Source: Rhizobium vallis
GTDB taxonomy: Bacteria > Pseudomonadota > Alphaproteobacteria > Rhizobiales > Rhizobiaceae
Assembly (NCBI RefSeq): GCF_003985155.1
Contig: NZ_ML133690.1
Span: 1-64,000 of the forward strand
Direction: 5' to 3'
Length of the DNA: 64,000 nucleotides
Below the pieces are notes generated by a model. That model saw nothing but the letters and a program-made list of their open reading frames with translations, made no database searches and was not told the DNA's origin. Position numbers and translations under genes: made by a program. Of the stretch, positions 17,497 to 30,245 are shown one piece after another. Numbering within the stretch: position 1 is the first letter of the stretch; the number at the start of each line of letters is the position of its first letter.

Positions 17497-17516
17497 ACAT
17501 AAAGATATCTTTATGT
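17497..17516. promoter_or_regulatory. 20-bp palindromic operator upstream of metH
   Basis: ACATAAAGATATCTTTATGT is a perfect palindrome 41 bases upstream of the metH GTG start and 110 upstream of the divergent epimerase. Its inner 16 bases recur exactly at 57935–57950, upstream of the ArsR–methyltransferase gene and metF. This is strong evidence for a shared regulator of methionine-cycle genes, probably SahR-like. Confidence 0.85.
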
Positions 17517-17556
17517 GATTTGGATGTTTGGTCTTACGACGTCAAGGAGCCTTCCC

Positions 17557-21330
<3,774 letters not shown>

Positions 21331-21372
21331 AGACCGCTCGCTGCCGTTCTTAATGCAATGAATCAAGAGATG

Positions 21373-21407
21373 ATGAAGCCGGAAAGTGATTCACTTTCCG
21401 GCTTCAT
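21373..21407 (+). terminator. Rho-independent terminator after metH
   Basis: Seventeen-base complementary arms (21373–21389 and 21391–21407) form a long stem containing GAAGCCGGAAAGTGA, followed by GCTTTTG. It lies 43 bases beyond the metH stop. Confidence 0.75.
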
Positions 21408-21512
21408 GCTTTTGATGCGGCTCGATAATTAGTCGCGTTCTGGCTGTTTGAATTCGATAGCGGAAATGACAATCGGATGGTATGGTTAGCCAAGTTAGCT
21501 AATGAGGCTGCA

Positions 21513-21746
21513 ATGCAAGTGACCATCCATGCCGCAAAGACCAATTTGTCGAAACTGATCGACGCCGCCCTCTCCGGCGAGGAAGTGGTGATCGCCAAGG
21601 GGCGCAAACCTGTCGTGAAGATCATTCCGATTGTGCAGTCTTCCTTCAAAATCGGCCTGCTCAAGGGGCAACTCGCTGGAGATGGACCGGACTTTTTCGA
21701 GCCCATGGATGAGGGTGAAGTTGCGGGCTGGGAAGGGATCGAGTGA
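21513..21746 (+). CDS. vapB: VapB/Phd-type antitoxin
   Basis: The 77-aa protein begins MQVTIHAAKTNLSKLIDAAL, the N-terminal DNA-binding pattern of Phd/YefM-like antitoxins, followed by VVIAKGRKPVVKIIPI. Its C-terminal part (DFFEPMDEGEVAGWEG) would wrap the toxin. The start is taken at the Met preceded by GAGG; an upstream in-frame Met at 21477 is less likely. Its stop overlaps the GTG start of vapC, so the pair is translationally coupled and should be autoregulated. Confidence 0.88.
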   Translation: MQVTIHAAKTNLSKLIDAALSGEEVVIAKGRKPVVKIIPIVQSSFKIGLLKGQLAGDGPDFFEPMDEGEVAGWEGIE

Positions 21747-22144
21747 ATTCGCTTCTGCTCGATACCCATGCCTGGGCATGGTCGCTGACAGGCGACAAAC
21801 GGCTTTCGGCCAAGGCGATTGCTCTGATCGAAAAGGCGGAAACCGTTCTCGTCAGCCCGATATCCCTGTTTGAAATCGGGCAAAAGGTTCGTCTCGGCAA
21901 ATGGCCGGAGATGGAGCCTTTCATCGGCCGGCTGCCGGACCTGCTGCAGGAGCAGGGTGCTACTGCAGCAGCATTGACACCGGAAGTCTGCCTGGCCGCA
22001 GCCATGATGGATTGGCCGCACCGTGATCCGTTCGACCGGTTTCTTGCTGCGACTGCGATGCAGAATGGGATACCGATCATTTCGGCGGACACGATTTTCG
22101 ATGAACTCGCCGGAAATCAGCTTTGGATTGCCCGCTTCTGGTAG
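21743..22144 (+). CDS. vapC: VapC-type PIN-domain toxin
   Basis: The 133-aa PIN-domain ribonuclease has the acidic metal-binding residues in LLLDTHAW (Asp7), in SLFEIGQKV and in the HRDPFDRFLAATA segment. It starts with GTG overlapping the antitoxin stop. Toxins of this class cleave specific RNAs, often initiator tRNA or rRNA, when released from VapB. It ends 3 bases before the convergent GntR regulator gene at 22148. The module sits between metH and the amino-sugar locus and may be a later insertion. Confidence 0.88.
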   Translation: MNSLLLDTHAWAWSLTGDKRLSAKAIALIEKAETVLVSPISLFEIGQKVRLGKWPEMEPFIGRLPDLLQEQGATAAALTPEVCLAAAMMDWPHRDPFDRFLAATAMQNGIPIISADTIFDELAGNQLWIARFW

Positions 22145-22147
22145 GGC

Positions 22148-22912
22148 TTACGTCACCCCGATCGTCAGTTCGGCCACGAAGTCATAGGCGTCCCCGCGAT
22201 AGAGCGAGCGGGTGAATTCCACGGCGCGGCCGGAGCCGAGATAGGAGATGCGCTCGATCGACAGGCCGGCCGCACCCACGGAGACGCCGAGAAGCTGGGC
22301 GTCGGCTTCCTTCATATTGGTCGCCGAAATGCGCTGCACGGCGCGCACCGGGCGGACCTGGCGGCGTTCGAGCTCGGCATAGAGCGAATTGGTGACGGCG
22401 GAGGGGTCCGGCAGGAATTCGCCGGAGACGCTGGCATTTTCGATCGCCAGCGGCTGGTCGTCGGCGATGCGCAGGCGGGAGAGGCGGGAAACCTTCACGT
22501 CGGCGGCGAGGCCGAGGATCATCATCTCGTCGGGCGAGGGGGTGTGGACGCCCTTGTGTAGCCATTCGGAGCGGGAGGACATGCCGCGGCGCGCCATGTC
22601 CTCGGTGAAGGAGGTGAGCTGTGACAGGCGCTGCTCGACCTTCGATACCGGTTTGGCGACGAAGGTGCCCGAGCCATGGCGGCGCACCAGCAGGCCGTCG
22701 GCGACGAGTTCATCGATCGCCTTGCGCACGGTGACACGGCTGACGGCGGCAAATTCGGCGATGTCGCGCTCCGGCGGCAGCGCATCGCCGTGGCCGAGCG
22801 TGCCGGTGCGCACCGCTTCTTCGAGTGTGCGGCGCAGCTTGACGTAGAGCGGGCCGGTGCCGGCTGCCTGCAGGCGCTCCAGGGACAGGATGGTGGCAAG
22901 GTCGTCGCTCAT
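22148..22912 (-). CDS. GntR/HutC-family regulator (NagQ-like)
   Basis: The 254-aa protein has an N-terminal GntR winged helix (about 15–85: ERDIAEFAAVSRVTVRKAID) and a C-terminal UTRA ligand domain (about 105–245: LSRLRIADDQPLAIENASV, FTRSLYRGDAYDFVAEL). Its start overlaps the kinase stop (ATGA), so it is the second gene of that operon. The start at 22912 is favoured over a 37-codon longer frame lying inside the kinase gene. A TGGTATT-N4-TGGTATT operator in the divergent gap matches the reported NagQ box, supporting an amino-sugar regulator. Confidence 0.85.
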   Translation of the reverse strand: MSDDLATILSLERLQAAGTGPLYVKLRRTLEEAVRTGTLGHGDALPPERDIAEFAAVSRVTVRKAIDELVADGLLVRRHGSGTFVAKPVSKVEQRLSQLTSFTEDMARRGMSSRSEWLHKGVHTPSPDEMMILGLAADVKVSRLSRLRIADDQPLAIENASVSGEFLPDPSAVTNSLYAELERRQVRPVRAVQRISATNMKEADAQLLGVSVGAAGLSIERISYLGSGRAVEFTRSLYRGDAYDFVAELTIGVT

Positions 22913-23793
22913 GCCGCACCTCTCTGCTGATCGTTCAGGAGCTTGATCGCAAGTTCCACTGCGCCGTGCAAGGCATCGTTCTTCGGTTTGGCCAGCAGCG
23001 GCCCGTAGCGTTCGGAAAGCCACGGTTCATAGGCCTGCGCGAGGCCGCCGAGCAGGCAGATCGACGGGCATTCGGGCCAGAGGAGCGCTTCGAGGCTTTC
23101 GCCGATCGCCGCTGCGGCATCCGTGACGATGCCGACCGCGACGGCATCGCCCCTTGCCGCATGTTCGAAGACGGTGGGTGCGTAACGGGCGAAATCCGTC
23201 GGTCGTGCCGAATGCGCGAATTCGGCGATACGCTCGGGGTCGTTGCCGTATTCGGCCATGACAGCTTCGGTGATCGGCGATGTCGGGCGCACCCCGTCAT
23301 GGGCGAGCAGCGACCGTTCCATGAGGTCGCGGCCAAGGCGGGCGCCGCTCGCCTGGTCGCCGACGACGAATCCCCAGCCGCCGATGCCATTCAGCCGGCC
23401 ATCTCTACGGGCATTATAAACCGAGCCGGTGCCGAAGGCGCCGACGATGCCGTCGGCATCGCCGAGCGCGCCCTGCAGCGCGATCAACGCATCGGTGACG
23501 ACGCGGCCTTCGGCAAAGGGCAGGGCTCGTTCTATCCGCTGGCCGTAATCCGTGACATTGGCGCCGGCGACGCCGACGACTGATACAACGGAGGAAACGG
23601 CCTCAGCGTCGAGCCCGGCATCGCGCAGCGCCTGGCGGGCGGATTCGACAATGTTGAGAAGAGAGTTTTCGAGATCCGACAGGATGTTGGCAGGGCCTGA
23701 TTTGCCGCGGCCGATGATATTGCCGTTTCGGTCCGCCACCGCGGCCCGGCAGCTCGTTCCGCCGCCATCTATGCCGATTGCTAGCTCCGTCAT
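22909..23793 (-). CDS. BadF/BadG/BcrA-type N-acetylglucosamine kinase
   Basis: The 294-aa protein has the ASKHA sugar-kinase fold. The phosphate-1 motif is AIGIDGGGTSCRAAVAD, followed by VVSVVGVAGANVTDYG, phosphate-2 GIVGAFGTGSVYNARR, GGWGFVVGDQASG and CLLGGLAQ. This subfamily phosphorylates GlcNAc, glucosamine or related cell-wall sugars. It is translated from 23793, with a longer N-terminal frame rejected. Paired with the NagQ-like regulator and divergent from a sugar ABC importer, it probably phosphorylates the imported amino sugar. Muramic-acid-type substrates are an alternative. Confidence 0.85.
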   Translation of the reverse strand: MTELAIGIDGGGTSCRAAVADRNGNIIGRGKSGPANILSDLENSLLNIVESARQALRDAGLDAEAVSSVVSVVGVAGANVTDYGQRIERALPFAEGRVVTDALIALQGALGDADGIVGAFGTGSVYNARRDGRLNGIGGWGFVVGDQASGARLGRDLMERSLLAHDGVRPTSPITEAVMAEYGNDPERIAEFAHSARPTDFARYAPTVFEHAARGDAVAVGIVTDAAAAIGESLEALLWPECPSICLLGGLAQAYEPWLSERYGPLLAKPKNDALHGAVELAIKLLNDQQRGAA

Positions 23794-23834
23794 CGGACCT
23801 CCGAATACGCCGTTCCCACATGTTTTTTTAATAC

Positions 23835-23852
23835 AATACCAAAAAAATACCA
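23835..23852 (-). promoter_or_regulatory. NagQ-type operator (TGGTATT-N4-TGGTATT)
   Basis: On the minus strand the 18 bases read TGGTATT-TTTT-TGGTATT. As I recall, this is the direct-repeat NagQ box described for GlcNAc regulons in Xanthomonas and relatives. It lies about 42 bases upstream of the kinase start. A half-degenerate copy in the opposite orientation is at 23966–23983. Confidence 0.75.
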
Positions 23853-23965
23853 TTTACCAAGTGGGAATAACGGAGAAATTACATCTTTTTATCATATTGA
23901 TTTTGTTGATTAAAATTTTTTAATGATTTTTTGGAGGCGAAAAAGTTAAATTCGGCTGGACAATT

Positions 23966-23983
23966 GGTATTTTTTTGGCCTTA
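23966..23983 (+). promoter_or_regulatory. Second, degenerate NagQ-type operator
   Basis: The plus strand reads TGGTATT-TTTT-TGGCCTT: the first half is perfect and the second matches at five of seven positions. It is oriented towards the ABC operon but lies about 340 bases upstream of its first gene. The remaining gap (23984–24324) shows no gene. Confidence 0.5.
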
Positions 23984-24324
23984 ATTCGGTCAAAGGGAAC
24001 AGCGTTTCGAAGCCCACGAAAACCGGCAGCAAAGCCAAGCCGGAACCGCTTCGAGGATGATTGCAGGAACACCCGCCGGCCCGTGTGGCCAGGGGTTGAG
24101 TTCAGGCATCCATCGGCTTTCCCAGTCATTTCGCCACGCCCGGTGCAGGCCGCCGGGAAGGCGCGCAGTCCGGCCGCAGGCGATCCGTCTTTGCGTCCGT
24201 CGAGCTTTCGGGGCCGGCAGTCGCTGGCGGCCCTCAAGGGGCGTTGGGTGTTTCCTCAAACACACCAACCGCTTGTTTCAGATCGAAAACGGCGCCTTCC
24301 GGCGCCTGAAAACAGGAGAGGGAA

Positions 24325-25584
24325 ATGAAAAACACTGCTCTGAAAAGCTTCCTGCTTGCCTCAAGCCTGCTGACATCGGCAGGTCTCGTCCATGCCGCCG
24401 ACGTCACGCTGACTGTGGAAAGCTGGCGTAACGACGACCTGCAGATCTGGCAGGAAAAGATCATCCCGGCATTCGAAGCCAAGAACCCGGGCATCAAGAT
24501 CGTCTTCTCGCCGACCGCGCCGACCGAATACAATGCTTCGCTGAACGCCAAGCTCGATGCCGGTTCCGCAGGCGACATCATTACCTGCCGTCCGTTCGAC
24601 GCCTCGCTCGAACTCTTCAACAAGAAGCAGCTCGTCGACATCACCAGCCTGCCGGGCATGGAGAACTTTTCGCCGGTCGCCAAGGCCGCCTGGTCCACCG
24701 ACGACGGCAAGTCGACCTTCTGCGTGCCGATGGCTTCGGTCATCCACGGCTTCATCTACAACAAGGATGCCTTCGACAAGCTCGGCATTTCCGTGCCGAA
24801 GACACAGGACGAGTTCTACGCCGCGCTCGACAAGATCAAGGCCGACGGCACCTATATTCCGCTCGCCATGGGCACGAAGGACCTCTGGGAAGCCGCAACC
24901 ATGGGCTACCAGAACATCGGCCCGAACTACTGGAAGGGTGAGGAAGGCCGCGACGCCCTGATCGCAGGCAAGCAGAAGCTGACCGATGCCGACTGGGTCA
25001 AGCCCTATGAAGAGCTTGCCAAGTGGAAGCCCTATCTCGGCGACGGTTTCGAAGCCCAGACCTATTCGGACAGCCAGAACCTCTTCACCCTTGGCCGCGC
25101 CGCCATCTATCCGGCCGGCTCCTGGGAGATTGCGCTCTTCAACACGCAGGCGCAGTTCAAGATGGGCGCCTTCCCGCCGCCGGTTCCGAAGGCTGGCGAT
25201 ACGGGCTACATCTCCGACCATCCGGATATCGGCGTCGCGCTGAATGCCAAGAGCAAGCATGCCGAGGAAGCCAAGAAGTTCCTGAGCTGGGTCGCTTCGC
25301 CTGAGTTCGCCGACATCTACGCCAACTCCCTGCCGGGCTTCTTCAGCTTGAACTCCAACCCGGTCAAGATGTCCGATCCGCTTGCCCAGGAATTTGTCTC
25401 CTGGCGCGGCCCGTACAAGTCGACCGTGCGCTCGACCTACCAGATCCTGTCGCGCGGCACGCCGAACCTCGAAAACGAGACCTGGGTCGAATCGGCCAAC
25501 GTGATCAACGGCACGGATACGCCGAAGGTCGCTGCCGAGAAGCTCCAGAAGGGCCTCGACAGCTGGTACAAGCCGGCCAAGTGA
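24325..25584 (+). CDS. Sugar ABC importer substrate-binding protein (family 1)
   Basis: The 419-aa protein has a Sec signal peptide cleaved after VHAA (about residue 25). The mature fold is of the maltose/chito-oligosaccharide binding type: ITCRPFDASLELFNKKQLVDI, GFIYNKDAFDKLGISVPKTQ and AAIYPAGSWEIALF. GGAGAGGGAA precedes the ATG. It begins an operon of binding protein, two permeases, Gfo/Idh dehydrogenase and ATPase. With the divergent NagQ-like regulator and kinase the ligand is probably N-acetylglucosamine, a chito-oligomer or a muropeptide sugar. Confidence 0.9.
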   Translation: MKNTALKSFLLASSLLTSAGLVHAADVTLTVESWRNDDLQIWQEKIIPAFEAKNPGIKIVFSPTAPTEYNASLNAKLDAGSAGDIITCRPFDASLELFNKKQLVDITSLPGMENFSPVAKAAWSTDDGKSTFCVPMASVIHGFIYNKDAFDKLGISVPKTQDEFYAALDKIKADGTYIPLAMGTKDLWEAATMGYQNIGPNYWKGEEGRDALIAGKQKLTDADWVKPYEELAKWKPYLGDGFEAQTYSDSQNLFTLGRAAIYPAGSWEIALFNTQAQFKMGAFPPPVPKAGDTGYISDHPDIGVALNAKSKHAEEAKKFLSWVASPEFADIYANSLPGFFSLNSNPVKMSDPLAQEFVSWRGPYKSTVRSTYQILSRGTPNLENETWVESANVINGTDTPKVAAEKLQKGLDSWYKPAK

Positions 25585-25610
25585 TGTGATTGAGGGGCGG
25601 CGTCTGTCGC

Positions 25611-25660
25611 CCTTCATCCGGCCTGCCGGCCACCTTCTCCCCGCTCGCGGGGAGAAGGAG
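25611..25660. repeat. RIME-like palindromic repeat
   Basis: The segment contains CACCTTCTCCCCGCTCGCGG and GGGAGAAGG in a tight hairpin, preceded by CTTCATCCGGCCTGCCGGC. It has the same layout as one arm of the repeat at 10678–10834. It lies 27 bases after the binding-protein stop, within the 223-base gap before the first permease gene. Confidence 0.7.
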
Positions 25661-25807
25661 ACTCGCAAGCGACCTTCCCAACCGACATGACATTCAGACG
25701 GGCATGTTCCCTCCTATCCGCCAGGCGGAGAGAGGGTTGGGGGAGGCGCAACGTTTTCCACCTGCGCTGCGCCTTGCAGCCAGTCGACAAGAACAGGCAA
25801 AATAGCC

Positions 25808-26755
25808 ATGAGCGAAACCGACAACGCGGCTGATATCATCCCGATCAAGCGCCCGGTGCGCTGGCACATCTTCGTCTTCATGCTGCCGGCCGTGATCGTC
25901 TATTCCGCCGTCATGGTGCTGCCGCTCATCGAAACGCTCCGGCTGTCGCTCTACAACACGGTCGACGGACAGCCGGCCTTCGTCGGACTTGCGAATTTCC
26001 AAGTGCTGTTCGGCGATCCGCGCTGGGCGCATGATTTCTGGAACGCGCTCGTCAATAACCTGATCTTCTTTGCCATCCACATGTGCGTGCAGAACCCGAT
26101 CGGCGTGGCACTTGCCGCCCTGCTTTCGGTGCCGAAGCTGCGGGGCGTGGCCTTCTACCGCACGGCGATGTTTCTGCCGACGCTGCTGTCCTTCGTCATC
26201 GTCGGCTTCATCTGGAAGCTGATCCTTTCGCCGATCTGGGGTGTCGCCCCCTGGATGCTCGATCTCATCGGCCTGAAATTCCTGTTCGCACCCTGGCTCG
26301 GCAAGCCTGGTTCGGCGCTGATCGCCGTGTCGCTGATCTCGAACTGGCAGTATATCGGCATTCCGATGATGCTGATCTATGCAGCGCTCCTCAGCATTCC
26401 CGAAGAGGTGATCGAGGCGGCCGAATGCGATGGCATCACCGGCTGGGCCCAGTTCTGGAAGATCAAGCTGCCGCTCATTCTGCCGGCGATCGGTATCATC
26501 TCGATCCTGACTTTCGTCGGCAATTTCAACGCCTTCGACCTGATCTATACCGTGCAGGGTGCGCTTGCCGGGCCCGACATGTCGACAGACATTCTCGGCA
26601 CGCTGCTCTACCGCACCTTCTTCGGTTTCCAGCTGCAGCTCGGCGACCGCTCGATGGGCGCGACGATCGCCACCGTGATGTTCCTCATCATTCTCGCCGG
26701 CGTCTCGCTTTATCTCTTCGTCATCCAGCGGCGCATGCGTCGCTACCAATTCTGA
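25808..26755 (+). CDS. Sugar ABC importer permease, MalF/UgpA-like
   Basis: The 315-aa membrane protein has six predicted helices. The first is IFVFMLPAVIVYSAVMVLPL and the last SLYLFVIQRRMRRYQF ends in a basic tail. The EAA loop reads EEVIEAAECDGITGWAQFWK. It follows the RIME-bearing gap and precedes the partner permease by nine bases. With the 26765 product it forms the transmembrane channel of the amino-sugar importer. Confidence 0.92.
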   Translation: MSETDNAADIIPIKRPVRWHIFVFMLPAVIVYSAVMVLPLIETLRLSLYNTVDGQPAFVGLANFQVLFGDPRWAHDFWNALVNNLIFFAIHMCVQNPIGVALAALLSVPKLRGVAFYRTAMFLPTLLSFVIVGFIWKLILSPIWGVAPWMLDLIGLKFLFAPWLGKPGSALIAVSLISNWQYIGIPMMLIYAALLSIPEEVIEAAECDGITGWAQFWKIKLPLILPAIGIISILTFVGNFNAFDLIYTVQGALAGPDMSTDILGTLLYRTFFGFQLQLGDRSMGATIATVMFLIILAGVSLYLFVIQRRMRRYQF

Positions 26756-26764
26756 GGAGCGCGC

Positions 26765-27604
26765 ATGTCCAAGGCACGCACATCTCCCATCCGCACCGGC
26801 CTCGTGCACCTGGCGCTCGGCGCCTATACGCTGGTCGCGCTGTTTCCGGTGTTCCTGACCATCGTCAACTCGTTCAAGGATCGTGCCTCGATCTTCCGTG
26901 AGCCGCTGATGATCCCGACGCCGTCGACCTTCAGCCTCGTCGGCTATCAGACGGTGCTGGGGCAGGGCGATTTCGCCACCTATTTCCAGAACAGCTTTGT
27001 TGTGACGATCGTCGCGATCCTGCTGGTGCTGCTCTTCGGCGCGATGGCGGCCTTCGCGCTGTCGGAATATCGCTTCCGCGGCAATATGCTGCTCGGGCTC
27101 TACATGGCGATCGGCATCATGATCCCGATTCGCCTCGGCACGGTGGCGATCCTGCAGGGCATGGTGGCGGCCGGTCTCGTCAATACGCTAACGGCGCTGG
27201 TCCTCGTCTATACTGCGCAAGGCATACCGCTGGCGATCTTCATCCTGTCGGAATTCATGCGCACGGTTTCGGACGACCTCAAGAATGCCGGACGCATCGA
27301 CGGGCTTTCCGAATATGCGATCTTCTTCCGCCTGGTGCTGCCGCTGGTGCGCCCGGCCATGGCAACGGTCGCGGTGTTCACGATGATCCCGATCTGGAAT
27401 GACCTCTGGTTCCCGTTGATCCTTGCACCTTCGGAAGCCACCAAGACGGTCACGCTCGGCTCGCAGATCTTCATCGGTCAGTTCGTCACCAACTGGAATG
27501 CGGTGCTGGCGGCGCTGTCGCTGGCGATCCTGCCGATCCTCATCCTCTACGTCATCTTCTCGCGGCAGCTGATCCGCGGCATCACGTCGGGAGCCGTCAA
27601 GTGA
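26765..27604 (+). CDS. Sugar ABC importer permease, MalG/UgpE-like
   Basis: The 279-aa protein has about six transmembrane helices and an EAA-type loop (DDLKNAGRIDGLSEYAIFFR) characteristic of MalG-like subunits, with the conserved C-terminal RQLIRGITSGAVK. It ends in a GTGA overlap with the dehydrogenase gene at 27601, indicating translational coupling. It partners the 25808 permease. Confidence 0.92.
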   Translation: MSKARTSPIRTGLVHLALGAYTLVALFPVFLTIVNSFKDRASIFREPLMIPTPSTFSLVGYQTVLGQGDFATYFQNSFVVTIVAILLVLLFGAMAAFALSEYRFRGNMLLGLYMAIGIMIPIRLGTVAILQGMVAAGLVNTLTALVLVYTAQGIPLAIFILSEFMRTVSDDLKNAGRIDGLSEYAIFFRLVLPLVRPAMATVAVFTMIPIWNDLWFPLILAPSEATKTVTLGSQIFIGQFVTNWNAVLAALSLAILPILILYVIFSRQLIRGITSGAVK

Positions 27605-28665
27605 ACCAGGAGAAACCGATCCGTGTCCTCGTTGCCGGTCTCGGCAATATGGGACGTAGCCATGCGCTCGCCTATCACAACAATCCAGGCTTCGAGATCG
27701 TCGGTCTCGTCAACCGCTCGACGCCGGCGCAGCTTGCGCCGGAACTCGAGCAGTACACGATCCATCCTGATTTCATGACGGCGCTTGCCGAATTGAAGCC
27801 GGACCTCTGCTCGATCAACACCTATTCAGACAGCCATGCGGACTATGCAGTGGCCGCCTTCGAGGCCGGCTGCGACGTCTTCGTGGAAAAGCCGCTGGCG
27901 ACCACGGTTGCCGATGCCGAGCGGGTCGTAGCGGCAGCGAAGAAGGCCGGAAAGAAGCTGGCGATCGGCTATATCCTTCGCCATCACCCGTCCTGGATGA
28001 AGCTGATCGAGGAGGCGCGCAAACTTGGGCCGCCTTACGTCTTCCGCATGAACCTCAACCAGCAGTCCAGCGGCCCGACCTGGGCGACGCACAAGTCGCT
28101 GATGCGCACGACCTCGCCGATCGTCGATTGCGGCGTGCATTATGTCGACGTCATGTGCCAGATCACCGATGCGAGGGCCGTCGAGGTGCGCGGCATGGGG
28201 CTGCGGCTGTCCGACGAGATCGCTGCCGACATGTATAATTACGGTCACCTGCAGGTGCTTTTCGAGGATGGCTCGGTCGGCTGGTACGAGGCCGGCTGGG
28301 GACCGATGATTTCGGAAACCGCCTTCTTCGTGAAGGATGTGATGTCGCCGAAGGGCGCGGTGTCGATCGTCATGGATCCGAACGCCAAGTCGGACGATAT
28401 CGACACGCACACCAAGACGTCGGTGATCCGTCTGCACACGGCCGAGACCGGCCCGGACGGCAAATTCATTCGGCCTGACAAGGACATGAGGATGACGGGC
28501 GAGCCCGGCCATCAAGAACTCTGCGACCTGGAACAGGCCTTCATGCTGAGGGCGATCCGCGAGGATCTGAACCTCGATCGCCATATGGCGGATGCGGTGG
28601 CGTCGCTGCGCATCTGCCTTGCCGCCGACGAGAGCGTGCGCACCGGGCAGCCGGTCAGATTATAA
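27601..28665 (+). CDS. Gfo/Idh/MocA-family oxidoreductase
   Basis: The 354-aa NAD(P)-dependent dehydrogenase has an N-terminal Rossmann fold (VAGLGNMGRSHALAY, nucleotide-binding GxGxxG) and the family signature EKPLATTVADAERV, with the catalytic-type Lys. A C-terminal alpha/beta substrate domain follows (VDCGVHYVDVMCQI). A GTG start overlaps the permease stop. In related rhizobial operons such enzymes oxidise or modify the imported sugar. Specificity cannot be read from the sequence. Confidence 0.88.
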   Translation: MNQEKPIRVLVAGLGNMGRSHALAYHNNPGFEIVGLVNRSTPAQLAPELEQYTIHPDFMTALAELKPDLCSINTYSDSHADYAVAAFEAGCDVFVEKPLATTVADAERVVAAAKKAGKKLAIGYILRHHPSWMKLIEEARKLGPPYVFRMNLNQQSSGPTWATHKSLMRTTSPIVDCGVHYVDVMCQITDARAVEVRGMGLRLSDEIAADMYNYGHLQVLFEDGSVGWYEAGWGPMISETAFFVKDVMSPKGAVSIVMDPNAKSDDIDTHTKTSVIRLHTAETGPDGKFIRPDKDMRMTGEPGHQELCDLEQAFMLRAIREDLNLDRHMADAVASLRICLAADESVRTGQPVRL

Positions 28666-28675
28666 GGAATAACCA

Positions 28676-29677
28676 GTGGGATCGCTTCAACTCAAATCCA
28701 TCCGCAAGACCTATGGCACGCATGAGGTGCTGAAAGGCATCGACCTCGAAGTCAAGGACGGCGAATTCGTCATCTTCGTCGGGCCGTCGGGCTGCGGGAA
28801 ATCGACATTGCTGCGCAGTATCGCGGGCCTTGAGGATGTCACCTCCGGCGCCGTCGTCATCAATGGGCGCGACGAGACGCTGACGCCGCCGGCCAAACGC
28901 GGCATCGCCATGGTGTTCCAGTCCTATGCGCTCTATCCGCACCTGACGGTGAAGGACAATATGGGGCTTGGCCTCAAGCAGGCCGGTACGCCAAAGGACG
29001 AGATCGACAAACGCGTCAGCAAGGCGTCCGGCATGCTCTCGCTGGCACCCTATCTGGCGCGGCGGCCGGCCGAGCTTTCCGGCGGCCAGCGCCAGCGCGT
29101 CGCGATCGGCCGCGCCATCGTGCGCGAACCGGAACTTTTCCTGTTCGACGAGCCGCTGTCGAACCTCGATGCGGCGCTGCGCGTCCAGACCCGGCTCGAA
29201 ATCGCCCGGCTGCATCGCAGTCTGAAGGCGACGATGATCTACGTTACCCACGACCAGGTCGAGGCGATGACGCTTGCCGACAAGATCGTCGTGCTGAATG
29301 CAGGCACGATCGAACAGATCGGCTCGCCGATGGAACTCTACAGCCGCCCGGCCAATGTTTTCGTTGCCGGCTTCATCGGCTCGCCGCAGATGAATTTCAT
29401 CCCCGGCGAGAAGGTCGGTGATCACAGCGCCAAGACGATCGGTGTGCGCCCCGAACACATGACGCTGTCGCGCGAGCAGGGGACCTGGGCTGCGAAGGTC
29501 GTGCATGTCGAGCATCTTGGCGCCGACACGATCATCTATCTGGAATCCGACCAATACGGCCTGCTGACGGCGCGCCTGTTCGGCGAGCACCAATACGAAC
29601 CCGACGAAATCGTCTATGCGACGCCGGACCAGGCGCGCGTGCATCGCTTCGATGCCGACGACCGGGCGATCCGCTGA
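28676..29677 (+). CDS. Sugar ABC importer ATP-binding protein, UgpC/MsmK-like
   Basis: The 333-aa ATPase has Walker A (GPSGCGKST), Q-loop ([13 protein letters not shown]), signature ([15 protein letters not shown]), Walker B ([12 protein letters not shown]) and the H-loop in [10 protein letters not shown]-terminal MalK-type regulatory domain begins around residue 240 (GVRPEHMTL). GTG is the start codon, preceded by AAGGAA. It closes the operon and is followed by a strong terminator. UgpC-like ATPases can serve several sugar importers, but this one is dedicated by position. Confidence 0.93.
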   Translation: MGSLQLKSIRKTYGTHEVLKGIDLEVKDGEFVIFVGPSGCGKSTLLRSIAGLEDVTSGAVVINGRDETLTPPAKRGIAMVFQSYALYPHLTVKDNMGLGLKQAGTPKDEIDKRVSKASGMLSLAPYLARRPAELSGGQRQRVAIGRAIVREPELFLFDEPLSNLDAALRVQTRLEIARLHRSLKATMIYVTHDQVEAMTLADKIVVLNAGTIEQIGSPMELYSRPANVFVAGFIGSPQMNFIPGEKVGDHSAKTIGVRPEHMTLSREQGTWAAKVVHVEHLGADTIIYLESDQYGLLTARLFGEHQYEPDEIVYATPDQARVHRFDADDRAIR

Positions 29678-29692
29678 GCGGATGACAGAACG

Positions 29693-29721
29693 AAAAGCCC
29701 CGCCAGCGTGCGGGGCTTTTT
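29693..29721 (+). terminator. Rho-independent terminator of the amino-sugar operon
   Basis: AAAAGCCCCGC (29693–29703) pairs with GCGGGGCTTTT (29710–29720) around a six-base loop, giving a U-tract on the plus transcript. It may also serve the convergent NIPSNAP gene. Confidence 0.88.
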
Positions 29722-29746
29722 GCTTCCAGCCGGCGCGCGGGCTCGA

Positions 29747-30052
29747 TCAGCCGAGGACGGGCCGCATGAAATTGCGTTCATAGCTGACGATACTGCGGTT
29801 GCGCTTGTCGAGTTCGAAAGCTGCCAGACATTCCGGATCGCTTGCCATGCGCGTGCGATAGTCCTCGTAGGCGGCAAGGCTCGGGAAGGAAAACAATGCC
29901 ACGGCAATATTGTTGGCGCCTTCGGATGGCAGGAAATAGCCGTGATGCGTGCCGCCCATCCTGTTGACGATCGGAATCCAGAGCCGGGCATATTCTTCGA
30001 ATTCGGCAAGCTTGTATGGATCGATCACATAGCGTAGGTGGCAGGTAATCAT
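29747..30052 (-). CDS. NIPSNAP family protein
   Basis: The 101-aa protein begins MITCHLRYVIDPYKLAEFEE and continues with RLWIPIVNRMGGTHHGYFLP, the standard NIPSNAP pattern (a ferredoxin-like dimeric alpha/beta barrel). A further piece reads ALFSFPSLAAYEDYRTRM. The start at 30052 is chosen because upstream residues in the longer frame are not conserved-like. It stands alone on the minus strand. The biochemical role is unknown. Confidence 0.85.
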   Translation of the reverse strand: MITCHLRYVIDPYKLAEFEEYARLWIPIVNRMGGTHHGYFLPSEGANNIAVALFSFPSLAAYEDYRTRMASDPECLAAFELDKRNRSIVSYERNFMRPVLG

Positions 30053-30198
30053 TGAAATATCCCTTCGCGTAAAATGCCGGACCGCGGATGCCCGGGTCAT
30101 TTGGTTTGTTCAACTTCTGGCACGCAGATGGGAGAGTTCAAGCGCTTTGTCGTGATGGCTGCATCACCTTTTCTGACAGTTCGACGGCCTGAAATGAA

Positions 30199-30225
30199 AA
30201 AGGCGCCGCGTCGGCGGCGCCTTTC
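30199..30225 (-). terminator. Terminator of the minus-strand importer operon
   Basis: On the minus strand AAAGGCGCCGCC and GGCGGCGCC-type arms form a hairpin followed by CTTTTTC. It lies about 20 bases beyond the ATPase stop at 30246. Confidence 0.75.
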
Positions 30226-30245
30226 GGACGAGTTGCGTTGCCGGA

